Shown here: piece by piece, positions 13,718-25,061 of the stretch
Layout: every line of letters starts with the position of its first letter
How positions within the stretch are numbered: position 1 is the stretch's first letter
DNA from: Phytoseiulus persimilis
Lineage: Eukaryota; Arthropoda; Arachnida; Mesostigmata; Phytoseiidae
Direction: 5' to 3'
DNA: 64,000 nt
Assembly (NCBI GenBank): GCA_037576195.1
Contig: CM075103.1
Span: 3,906,001 to 3,970,000 of the forward strand
Made by a program: the position numbers and the translations under genes
Notes under the pieces: model-generated
Database searches by the model: none
Told to the model about the DNA's origin: nothing
What the model saw: the letters and a program-made list of their open reading frames with translations, nothing else

Positions 13718-13732
13718 CGTCGTCGTCGTCGT
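13718..13732. repeat. (CGT)5 microsatellite
   Basis: Five perfect CGT units lie just downstream of the 27-bp tandem repeat. Confidence 0.85.
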
Positions 13733-14403
13733 CTTCGACTCCTCTACTTCCTTCCCACCCTTCGGTCGGTTGCTGGAGCAGGGGCCGTCGGAATCTTCGG
13801 CACGGAAGAAATGAGGCGTTCTGTTCCCCAGGAATCGCTGGACTGAGACCCGCAGTGGAGCTCGGTTCGCCATTCCTTGATATGGTAAAGGCAGAGCCCA
13901 TCGATCTGGACAGGTCGTGGATATTAGCCAGAGGCAGCGAGGAGGCATGAACTAATGATCTTATCATGGGTGAATTCCGTGAGTTCGGTCGAGAGTTTTC
14001 ACACTCGAAACTTCGATTTCCAAACTTGATCGGATGTTCCCCCTTACTCTCCTCTGTACATCCGAATGCAAACTGGCTAAGAAGGCCCGACTGAGGGTCT
14101 CAAAGAGGTCTCACTCGTCCAAGGCCGAATCCCAAGTATCGGATCCCAAGATCTATTGACCCGAGTCTAAGTAGCGAGCCCGCCGTCACATAAGAGTTTC
14201 AAGTTCGGCACGGTTCACTCATGGACTCAATAGTCCTGCTCGGCTTCTGTTTAGGCAATGAAATGCACGAGTTTTTGGCGTTGCGGCCCGTTCGCATGTG
14301 GTTTCACTCCTTAGATTCACGAGTTTTTTTTTTTCGGGCCGAGGAGGGCTCTTGAGCACATCATTTCCCGAAAACGTCTGGTTGCTCCAAATATTGGAAT
14401 AAC
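13733..14403. other. unassigned DNA
   Basis: I see nothing here beyond short open frames that overlap between strands. A run of 11 T lies near 14326. Confidence 0.5.
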
Positions 14404-14405
14404 TA

Positions 14406-14947
14406 CAGGGTGGTCATCGTGAGTCGGGAACTCACTGACCCTCTCTTCTTTTACTCTAAGCCGATGGAGAATGATCCGATTCTGGATTTTTTCGCGCAAT
14501 CGATAGCTTGAAGGATGTCGCGTGGTCGGATCGTCCCAGTAAGTTCGTCGTCGGGTATATCTTTTACCATCAAACAATTTTTCGAATTCGGCTCCCCTGA
14601 GGAGATACGGGGTGGATGCATCGAAGACGCGTCAAAGTTGGAACTATCGTTCTCCCTTCTTGCAGATCCCGAGCTGAAAATTCGAGACCGAGCCCATCAC
14701 TCCCGAGTTCGATCTGTTGACTTTAGAAGTCGGTCGATCAGTTTTTCTTTTGGAAAAGTTAAGAAAAGGGAGGCAATCTTTGAGCCGCTCCGTAAGCCGC
14801 AGTTGTTCGCCGGTTAACGCGAATAAAGGAGGGAGCGTTGCTCAATCTTCCTTGTTATCGATGGCGAAATCACCGAGTTATCTTTCGTTGAGTAGGGAGC
14901 AAAAGGGGAGCGGGTAAGGAAGTCTCTGAGTCACGATGACCATCCTC
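14406..14947. mobile_element. TA-flanked inverted-repeat element, family 1 copy A (diverged, about 542 bp)
   Basis: The left end CAGGGTGGTCATCGTGAGTC is identical to the left end of the element at 46666, and similarity continues for about 120 bp. The right end is decayed. Its inward reading keeps GATGGTCATCGTGA, but the outermost bases differ and the flanking TA has become CA (14948-14949). TA is present on the left (14404-14405). Shared internal blocks include the motif around GAATTCGGC and CCTGAGGAG (14585-14604, matching 46959-46980) and a block before the right end containing CAATCTTTGAGCCG. There is no transposase frame. By family logic this is an old, non-autonomous relative of the better preserved copy, probably Tc1/mariner-like. 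Confidence 0.7.
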
Positions 14948-14949
14948 CA

Positions 14950-17900
14950 TTGCGGCCTGAATTCGTCATTCTTGTCGTAAGATGGAAACCGTCTGCACTC
15001 ACTCGTCTGATCAGAGTTTTCGGTCACAACGCTTGCGGGAAATGTGTCAGGAGATGCTGAACAAGGTTCCGTTGAAGCATCTGTGCGCAGTCGTTGAAGG
15101 AATTTGAGGAGTTCGTGAGGTTTAGAAAACGAGGGATATCGAGAACTGATTTGAACCTATACATGAATACGAAACCTCTGGGGCTCTCCGGGACATGAGC
15201 ACAGTCTGGCACCTTGTACTGCGCGCTCGAGGGATCGTTCAGTCCGAAGGTATTTCTCCCACTTCCTATTGCCAGTAGTTTCGGATTCCCCGGTTAGGTC
15301 GTAGGATTTCTCCAAGCTTGTGAGGTGGATATCGACCCATCGAGACACAACTCGGTGGTAGAATCCTTCGCGACTAGAAACCACTTCAAGAAGCTGATCA
15401 GGTGTGTCGTTCGGAGCTCGAGTTTATATGAAGCAGGAGCTCCCAGGGTACGGGTTTCTGTGTCGACCAACGCAGGGTCAACTCCAATTCCAGTCGTGTA
15501 CATCTCGTCAAATTCGGATTCGACTCATCAACCCGTCGCCCGTGCCGTGCTTCGGCTTCTAGCCGTAAGGTTTGTAGGAAGCAAACGGCACCCTCGGTGC
15601 GCAATCCCAGATGGGGTTCGATGAGCCCGCCCGTTGGTCAAGATGTTTCAGATGTCCAACTCCAGCCCTCACAGTAGGACTTGTCTTGTATTGATGCAGT
15701 GAGGTGCTGTCACTCATCAACCAGGCCATGTGGAATCATACACTAAACGAGTAATTCTCGTGACATACCGATGAGAATATGATCAGGCCGAGTGGGTCCA
15801 CGTCATCGATTCGGAGAGCTGCGCGGGGGCTTCAAATGGTATTCTTATGTGTAGACTCTAGAGCACGCTTCTCCTCTCATGCGTAACTGGTTCCTCGTCG
15901 GAGCATGCATCCCAGATCAAGTATATCTGCGTGTTTTGTCAGCCCCACGACTTCGCTTGCTCCAGACCTAAACGTGGAGGACTTACCGACATTTGTGCTT
16001 TCAAATCACCTCAGGAACCTGAGTTGGGGCCCCGCTACGGATTTTGCATACTTCTCGTATGACTTCTCCTCTCGTTTGTTCCGTGAGACGGCTCACACAT
16101 GGAAGCAGAGAACCAATTTTTTTATGTTGGTTGTCCCGAAGAGACTTCCATGGAATCGGAGTGGCTCATTTCCGGAACCTCGGAAAGTTTTAGTGTCCAG
16201 AACTCACGAAAGGAACCAGCGGGGATGATGCATGCTCTGGTTTTCGATGAGATGAGCGATACCTCTCGTTGTTTCCTTATGATCTACCCACATTGAGAAC
16301 GTTGCGCACTCCTTTTTTACACTTCGTCGAGTCGATTTCTGCACTCATCGACGGTGGGAGTGTTTACGTGATGATCTGCTCCTTACGGGTAAGTTCCAGC
16401 CGAAGGCACCGAGCTCCGTGGTGCCGATATGGACAAACGGTTGGGATTGAGCCCCAGATCGGAGCTTGGTGTGGGGTTCTCGAGCGAAACTCGGGGGTCC
16501 ATCGGGTGCCCGACCATTGCACCTCGCATGTCTTCGCCGACGGTCAAGTTCTTCGCAGCGGGGGAATCTGCATATTTGCTCCATTCAATGTCATCTAATC
16601 TTGGAGAGCATAAATGATGTCATGCGATCTGCTCAAGAGATTGTCCATCGAAGGCTGTTCACGGTGCACCTGGAGCCGCATCAACTCGGGCAGGACTAGT
16701 CTCCGGACTGCAGTGAACCTCTATCATCTTTCATTCAACATAGCATCCGTCTCTTCTCCATGTTGCCAACGGGACACATTCACAACTGAGATCCGAACGG
16801 GCGCGCCTGGCTCTGGTGTTGAGGTCCTGGAGAGGAATTGCCACTCTAGAAGTTCAGACTGAACTTCTGGCGTCGGGGCGGAGCCCGACGAGGAGTCCCA
16901 AGGTCTCTCGACCGACCCTCAGGCCTCCTGGCAACCTCTGCGCTGCGGAACTCGATGCCACACAGAGCTCCCACAGCCACACGATCCGGCAGCCGCCGCT
17001 CCAAGACGCGCCAGAACGTTGCGAAGCTCGATGAAGCTCGCACGTTTGTCTGTTCCCGAGTTCAGCTGTTCCTTCCCGCCGGAGTCCGGCGAGTTTTCTG
17101 ATCGCCGGCTTTCAGAGAGCGTATCAGACGCAGAAGGTGAGATCTCGCAATCAGGGATGCTGGTCTAAGAGCCAACTGTCAGAGAGTATGATACTTTTCG
17201 CGGGCAATTTTGCCGACGTACGCGGAGGAATTTCGGGTTGCCGCAAAAATGGCGATGGATTCGACATGCCTTTATGTGACCGGAACTGAAATTCCGCTCC
17301 AGTGGATGTCCGACCAAGTTATTTGCTGAATTCATCTTCGAGCTCAAGCCCTCCGTGGAGACAATGCTTCACATTGGACGGCGTTCTCTCGAAAGGTATT
17401 TCGTCCAGCCCACGGACGGTCGAACGCCGTCTTCGCGGTCATGAATAGAGCAGCGAATCTATCAGAGCACACGATTAGACGAGAATTCGACTCTTTGCCT
17501 GGAATACGCTCACACCTGGATCGCGAAGCTAATACAAGGAACCAGACCTTGTCCGATCGAGTCTACACTCCGTCATCCACCGACAAGAGAAACCGCTTCC
17601 GCCTCCGCCGCTGCATTCACTCTTGAAGTGGTTCGAATTCGGTCGCGAATTTCTCTAGCCATTTTACTCTCGGCTGTCTGCCAGAGCCCAGTGGGCGGGT
17701 TTCGGATTCTCCTTCTGCCGAACGTGGCTTATTTATTCGACTGAGTTCGGAGCCAACCAATTATCTGTATTGTTTTTCATTTCGTTTCAGTCACAGTTTT
17801 ACGGAAACTGGCGACTTTTTCCCCTCAAAATTCAGATGGCTCGCAAAGTCTCCACCGAGGGCGCAGCTGAATTCGCTCGGTGTGATGTGGAGGGGGGTTG

Positions 17901-20000
17901 GGGGTGTCTATCTGACAGAAAGCGCCCGCTGCCACATAGGAAGAATCAACGATCCAAAACATAAAAATGTCGCCACAAGGGATGTCAATGTAGCAGGTGC
18001 CGCAGAACCACTGAAACTCGACCTAAGATGGCTCTATAACTTTTCAAAAACTGGTTCCTGGCAACGAATCACATGCTCACTCGACTTTTCTTTCCATCAA
18101 AACTCGACTCCCGTTCCGGTGGTTGGTTTCCGGCGAAACCACCAGAAGCCTACCATTTTCCATGGTGACTTCTCCATGTTTTGACCCGTTGGTTCTCTTC
18201 GGTTGAGAGCAGGACGCTGGTAACACTGGGCGCTTTTTCGTAAACTTGGGATAGAAATTAAGCAAGGCACGGTATGGGCGGTTGGTTCCAAAGTGTAGTC
18301 GAATGAATTAGCTACGTTCAGCGAAAAAAAAAATCCGACATCCGACCTGCGGGCTCTGGATAAAAGCCTCGAGAAAAATGGCATACAAGAGGAAATTTCG
18401 GCCCGATTCGACCATCCTGTGGAATCGCATATTCTAGCAGTACGTGCCAAATCTTCGGCAGCCGCCTCTTCTTGCCCTATCAGCGATCCTTGTGGCCTTA
18501 TTTGGACCTGTGCGGGCAGATAGTTATCAGTGGAGCCGCAAATCCTTCCCGACAAGGAGAATGGAACGCTACCTTCTTATGATTAAAGGTTTCAATTACC
18601 AAAGGTCCTTAATAACCCACCTTGCCGTGAAGCGAATCAACTTCGCTGGACGGGACCCCACTGTAATAATTTCTCGGTTGTTTCACCATCAGCCGTCGAG
18701 AATTCTACAAGAGGCGCCGATGTCAGTACTTGCGAATATGGCAATGAGTCCGTTCACACCGACAAATATTTCATCTCGATGAAATTTGGTTAAATCGTCC
18801 TGGAAACTTATACGACTGCATCGGGGGCGTTCTAAAACCTTTACGAAAAATATTGGCTGCTCAGAGGGAAAATGCTCACCACGCAGCTTGGATGCATGGA
18901 CATGTGCCACTGCAGATCTTGATTCCACCATAAAACGATTGGATGAGAGGGCTCCATGTACTCCGGTTACTTTCTTGTTAGCACGGCGACACTCGAGAAT
19001 GTCTATTTAATTCATTGCTAGCAACGAGATCACAAATATGAGAATCCGATGGTGTTCCTGGTGTTGCGTCAGCGAGTTCTGGCTCCGCAACGCGCTTAGT
19101 AGCGGACGGTGGCGGTTACTTTCTTGTTATTCTGCATGGAATACGTGGGAAGAAGCGATATCGTCACGAATCCTTGATTCGTTGATAGGTTATTTTGACA
19201 TCGAGGGGAATCACGACCGGGCGTAGGAGGCAAGGAGCCCAACAAGGGGTCAACGAAGTTCGCATCCGAAATCGGCACCACTCCGGTCGAGCTTAGATGC
19301 AGTCGCTTCAGAAGACTTCCCATATTTGAGCTGGTCGCATGCCACTTACGGGCGAAAAAAAATGAGGCACTCATTCTCCAAGCGGCTGACTCGGATTGTA
19401 AGAACGAGCGTGATGCATACGGAGTATCGACGACGCAGAGGGGAACGTGTTAATGTTTCATCAGGCCCGAAACCAGCGATGTTGCCCGAAAACTTTCCGA
19501 AGATTGCGATCCTCTTGCGCATGTTTGCCACCTTGCAAGAGCCGTCTACCTCTTCCTTATTCGATGAGAGGGGTGAGCATTAGAATCACGGCTCTATATT
19601 ATGAAACACTCGTAGTTGGATCTAGAACGCTTCGATGCTATTTGCGAGTTGTTTGAGTCATCGGATAATTTATCACAGCTGCGAGATTAGTTAAGCACTT
19701 GACGTGGCTTCAGCTATTCAGAAGCGTTGGAGACATACCTAAGATCAGTGATGACTGCAAATAGGTTCAATGGGCTGGCCTTCATTCGGAAGTCGGTTCC
19801 GATCCGAACACCCGCCTTCTATCGATGGGAGCTGACGCCCCGGCTCTTGATAGCTGCACATCATGCATTCGGAAACTGCAAAGGAGCAACTGCAAGCTTC
19901 AGTTCTCTGATACCTCCCACTATCTTCATGAGAACGTTCATCCGAGGACCCTGCTCTCCCCGAGAACATCGCGAGCACTGTTGAAGCTCAGTAATTCTCG
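14950..20000. other. unassigned DNA
   Basis: No gene is recognised. The longest frames are near 100-150 codons (for example 15905-16228 plus and 18097-18555 minus) and overlap frames on the other strand. A frame at 18444-18782 begins with a stretch rich in leucine, alanine and valine that could pass for a signal peptide, but nothing else supports it. The stretch contains one notable palindrome at 16848-16868. Confidence 0.45.
16848..16868. repeat. 21-bp palindrome, 10-bp arms with 1-nt centre
   Basis: AGAAGTTCAG (16848-16857), one A, then CTGAACTTCT (16859-16868). This is a perfect inverted repeat with essentially no loop. No function is apparent. Confidence 0.9.
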
Positions 20001-23000
20001 CAGCCGAGATTACTCTACAGACCGCGAATCCTCTGGCGTTGTCCCGGGGCTCAGGAGAGAGCTCATCGGTGTGCTAGTCTCCTATCCAATACTGATTGGC
20101 AATAATTCCAGATCTCGGATCTTCCCGATTGGATATTTCCGATCCAATGCGACCGCACTGAGTTTGTCATTTGAATATGCCCACACGCAGCGAATTCCTC
20201 GTTTCGTGTAACCAAGGCAGCGCCCTCGACGTCTTGTCGGCCCCTGTCTTATGGATTGTGTCTCAGACAAACCGTATCTGGGAAAACAAATCGTATGTGT
20301 GCGCTGCACAACGCATTCTGGAGCTATCACCTTCCGCTTTTCCTGCACGCTCAACATCACCCTCCGAAAGTTTGATCTGCGAGAGACAGCTCCCAGATCG
20401 TCTGGGAATCCCTATTGAGGCAACGCGATTTTCCTTCCAGAAGATAGAGCGCCGTCTGGGATGTATGCAAAGTTCGACAATGCAAGTTCGACCGCCCTCC
20501 GGAGTCGTTGTTGAAGAACTGTCTGTTTTTCCTCTACCACCACTCATCGCGGCCCTCGTGCCACGAAGATGTTCGCTGATAAGCCCGAATGAAAGCCTTC
20601 ATGATTGGTGAGATGGGGGATCGCAGACTATCGAGCATGTGATATAATTGAGTGCTCATCCCGCAGCCGACATCTTGAGATGTGGAAATCTGAAGATCCA
20701 GGAAAGCAGCTAAGGTCAGCGGTCCCACGGGACCATCGCTTCCCTCCATGCGTGCTGGTGTGGGCTGTTCCTGTGAGACATGCTTTCATCGTTTTTTTTT
20801 TGTGAGCGAATATTCAAGCTGAAGCGATGTATATACAATGAACATTGTGACTTGGGAGAGCAGTCAGGAAAATTGAGAAGATAAATAAAAGAAGGTAAAT
20901 TGTGGCCAAACATCCACTGCGTAGCCGGCCGAACGAAGAGTGGGGATAAACGCTTTGAGAATCCTACCGGTCACTTGAGTTTATTTCCCCCGCTAGGCGC
21001 GGAGGAAATTCGGGGAGCACTCGCTTGTGGGAATCCTGGTCTTCTAGAAACATACGGATTTCCTGGATCCTGGTCTTGTTTGAAATATTTCCATGAGGGA
21101 ATGAATCCTCTGTCTCCTGAAGAACGACGACGGAAAGGAGGAATCCTTTGGGAGCTCCTTCAGTATCTTAGGGGTGAATCGGAACGCGCGCGCTCCTGAA
21201 TGCGTCCTGGGAGTCGCGAAAGTTCGGACGGCAGTACAGATCTAGAGCCTGTTGAGAACACACCCAGGCGAGTATTCCGCGGCGAACTTCCGAACACGAG
21301 GTTTCTCCTTAGAGACCCCTCGCTTCTTTCATTGCATCGATGGAGACAGTTCAGATCGTTGAAATAGAAAACGACGGAGTCCAGCGGAGAGCAGGACGAC
21401 AACCGAGACAATTTCTCTCCAATCGGGAATGCAGCAGCGGAGATTCGAGCCGAGGACACACTTCCTGAACCTCGAGGAATCGAGCTCTCGCTAGAGTTGG
21501 CACAGATGGGGAGCTCCGACCTTTTTCAGCGTCTGCGGAACGCTTTGACCAAGGAAAACTCGGATAATAATTGCTTGAATGCGAGATACATGCTCGCTGA
21601 TGTTGCAACATCGAACAAAAAGCTTGAGCGAGCCCTCCGGTCGCGCGTGTGATGGCTGGCAACCTCAATTATCTGCCATTGAAGTACACGAACCTCGACT
21701 AATTGGAAGTGACGCCAGCCGGCGGCCGGCGTTGTCGGAGAACTTTGTATGAATCGCGCCGTGGCTCTATCAGAAATTCGACATCGTATAAGTACATGTG
21801 AGCGTTTTTCCCGTTTTGCTCTCTCTGTCGAATCAACTAACAAAGAGTCTCGGAAGATGCCGCTCAACCTTCAGTTCAGCGCATACCTTGGTGATAATCC
21901 TGAAAAAAAAAACGGCATTCTTGGGATTGAGGTCATCCGCGGCTGATTGCGCGGGGATGTGTCGTTATTGTGATGGATCTACAGAAGGCTGGGGTGAAAA
22001 AGCCTCATTGCCAGCTCTAAGCGCGAAGCTCTCGGTCGATGGTTCGAACAGCGAGCTCGCCACTTGAAACCATGCGCCCGGCGGAAGATCTTGGAGGAGA
22101 GTAAGTCTCGGATGCCCCACCCCCTCTCCGAGCCACACGACAGGGAATACTGACAGTGATCTGAAGCACAGCTCGCCTATTCTCAGTGAAAACACTCTGA
22201 AATTCTCTCCGACAAGATCATCATCAAAAATCATTCAAAGTGAGATTCCGACGTCGTTGTTCCACGATTTCGCGGTGAATTTCGCGGTTTCGCGGTAGTT
22301 TTCTACGTGAAATATTCCGGAAATCATGAACCTTCAGGGAATTCGGCCCCATATTTTCGTGGTCGTCCCTTTCGATGAGAAGCCAGATTCAGGAAAGGTG
22401 TCAGATGTGGGGAGCTCTCGATTTCGCGAATCCGGATTCTGTATACACAGTGTTTTCAAAGACTGTAGGTTCGACGCCCGAAGCGGGACAGACAGGTCTA
22501 GAGTCATGCAAGAAGGAAAGCATTTCCTGGCGCCGCGGTCGCCGGAATCCTCAGAGGCAGAACGAGAATAAGAGCAAGCCACATTCATGATCAGAATTTG
22601 AAAATGGAATCCAGGGCCTCCCAGAGCATCGAGGGTACCATGGGCCTTTTGCGTGAGATCGTATCGCCATCGCCGAACGTCGTGCGAATCGCCCCCAGTG
22701 GAGGACTGAGTCGTCTGTGATAGCCATCTGGTGTGATGTGATATGATGGCGTTTGGCACCAACGCTTCACAAATTCGTTGAAATTGCTCTCTCCGACCAG
22801 GAACTCAGTTTTTGAAAGACAAGTTCTTGCTTTCGCGGCTTGACTGTGGACTCCATGCGCCCGCGAACACTTCACGATTATCCGATCACTACTGATCCCG
22901 GTCTCGTTGACCTTCCAAGAAATCGCACACTGGAAAGCGTGTCGAGACCAATGCGCCGAAACCCGAATAAATCGGTCATTTATGATGATCTTCGAGGCTG

Positions 23001-24394
23001 TCAGGCGATCAGAAACTTCAAGTCATGGGCAGTCGAATACAGATTCAAAGAGAACCAAACGTGGATGGAGACTTCTCCCAGGAATTCTCAAACTTTTCGA
23101 GAGAGTCAGGACCGAGCCGGCTTGATCCCAGCAGAGTTTGAGGACAAAACTTGAGTTCACGCTGCCGTTTATTCGATTTCGCGAGCGGCGAAATTCCGCA
23201 AAATCGCATCGGTTGTCTCCGGAAAAACATCTTCACGACGTGAGAGTTTTCATGTCAACATGCGTATAACAGAGACTATTGTTCAATCTACTTCTACAAT
23301 ATCCTTTGAGCTGGTCTAGGCTCATTTTCATGAATCCGCCATGGGGATACCCTATATACTCACAGGAGATAGACATATATCGGATCGATCGCGGAGCGGT
23401 TTGAGACGCGAATCGCTTCGTGTGGCAGTAGTGCGAGATGCCGGTGCTGGAGTGAAAATATCCGTGGGGGAGACGTTTCCAGCACTCTGAGTGAACGGAC
23501 TTCTTGCAATCGACCCGAACTCCGTATCGAACCCAGGGGAGATAGAACTGCGAGTTAAAAAAAGGTATCTGTTACACTCCCTGAGAGACTTGTACCGAGA
23601 ATGTTTCCAGATGTGTGCGTGCTCCTAAAAATAGAGGACGCGCTCCCAAGTGAACCTTCAAAGACCGGGAGGCACATGGAATGCGGCTGCGAGTATTGCT
23701 TGCGCTGCAAAGTGTACTCCATCGGGGAATCTTTTTTTGGGGAATCGACTACCTCCCTCACAACCGAGCGACGACTGCGAAAGTGCTCAGTTATTGTTAT
23801 CAGATGAGTTCTATGCCCAGGAACATCCCTGGGCGGCAGTTCTCTCTGCGGACATTGGCAGTCCTGAAGGCAATGGAACTTTGCTCACCATAATTTTACG
23901 GTATTCATGAAAGCAGGTATCATCCGGTCTCAGAAATGCTAGCGCACCAAATTATGCGGAAACTGTGGCCTGGAAGCGAAAACTAGGAGCAATTCCATCT
24001 CGCTGATGATGCTTTGCCGACGCTAGTAGAACATCTACCAGTGCGCCTCGAGACGACGCACGTTGCGGGACGCTCGCGGAGAGCATTGAACCTAGCCGGA
24101 TGGGAAGAGGAGAACGAAACAATCCTCATCTATCTTCGAGGACTTCTTCCGCAGGCGTTCAGTCCGACTATTTATAGACGGCTCTTCCAAAGTCGTTCCA
24201 CGATCGAATAATAATATAGGACACTTCAACGCGCATATTCCGCTCCGGGCGCGCTCGGCGGTCTCCAAGATCCGCCGGTGGTCTTTTTCAGCGTTTCAAA
24301 CCCAACGGCGTGGAGAATTCATTCCGTTCACGTTACGCAGATGTTCAAATCTCCGTGTGGTCTGACCCGGGAATGGTAATTATACCCGAAATTC
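20001..24394. other. unassigned DNA
   Basis: No gene is recognised. A plus-strand frame of about 94 codons after a TAG near 21369 is rich in E, L, N and A, and starts just after a possible AG acceptor, but has no identifiable homologue. Three close copies of TTTCGCGGT lie at 22268-22296. Homopolymers include a T run near 20790 and an A run near 21905. Confidence 0.45.
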
Positions 24395-24524
24395 GTGGCA
24401 CCGCTTCGAAAGTTCAAGCAGATAGTTGCTTCAAGAGTCCTTGATCGCCAGGGCGCTTCCTCCTCCCCCTCCAAGTCGCCGAAGTTCCAACCTTCTCCGG
24501 AGCGACTCTCGTCGATCCCACTCG

Positions 24525-25052
24525 TTATTTATTCACGTGCGATCCATCAACATGACAACTGGACTCCGCACTTGGAACAATGCAGCGTTTATAAGAAGAT
24601 CCGCGACGAAAGTGACAACACGTTCCAAGTGGGCGGAGAGTCTGCACGTGATGATCGCTAATCCACGGGTGGAGGGGCCCGCTTGAGATTTTAATACTCT
24701 GCTGTGCAACAGCGATCCCCGGCCAAGGCAGCTGGGCCTTTATTGGCGCGTTAATGTGGCACTGGCGCCCGTTATAACCAGAGAACGGACAAACGTGGAA
24801 GCAGGACTGGCCATGAGCGGTGCTGCAAGAAAGAAAAACACTGCCCCTCACACCGACCGGTGATTTGGACTTGATTCTCAAAAAAACTGTAATGTTGTCG
24901 TAACCGGGAAGGACAGGCGGAACATCTGAGGCGCTGTTTTTGAAGCAGGCGCCGCTCTCGGAGTTATTTTGCGCCGTTCGGACCGCATGTTTGGATGCGG
25001 AAAACCGAGAACGGCCTCGGAGATTGCATGCTCTGTGGAAGGAAAGTAATCT
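24525..25052 (-). CDS. candidate open frame, unrecognised (175 codons from ATG)
   Basis: I do not recognise this protein. Reading on the minus strand from an ATG at 25052 to a TAA at 24525 gives about 175 residues. G or C is more frequent at third codon positions (roughly 60%) than in the surrounding DNA, which is the main reason to list it. The product is rich in Ser, Cys and His and has no strong hydrophobic segment. Cysteines cluster in two groups, near residues 75-95 and 140-160. A plus-strand frame (24395-24661) overlaps its end and is almost as plausible. No promoter, splice pair or neighbour supports it. It may equally be a chance frame. Confidence 0.15.
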   Translation of the reverse strand, partial: RLLSFHRACNLRGRSRFSASKHAVRTAQNNSESGACFKNSASDVPPVLPGYDNITVFLRIKSKSPVGVRGSVFLSCSTAHGQSCFHVCPFSGYNGRQCHINAPIKAQLPWPGIAVAQQSIKISSGPLHPWISDHHVQTLRPLGTCCHFRRGSSYKRCIVPSAESSCHVDGSHVNK

Positions 25053-25061
25053 CATGAGCAA

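Noticed and set aside
18315..18340. A runs (also near 21905, 31601, 43090 and 63250) as possible retrotransposon tails
   Set aside because: They are only 9-11 bases long, with no upstream LINE or SINE sequence and no target duplication seen.
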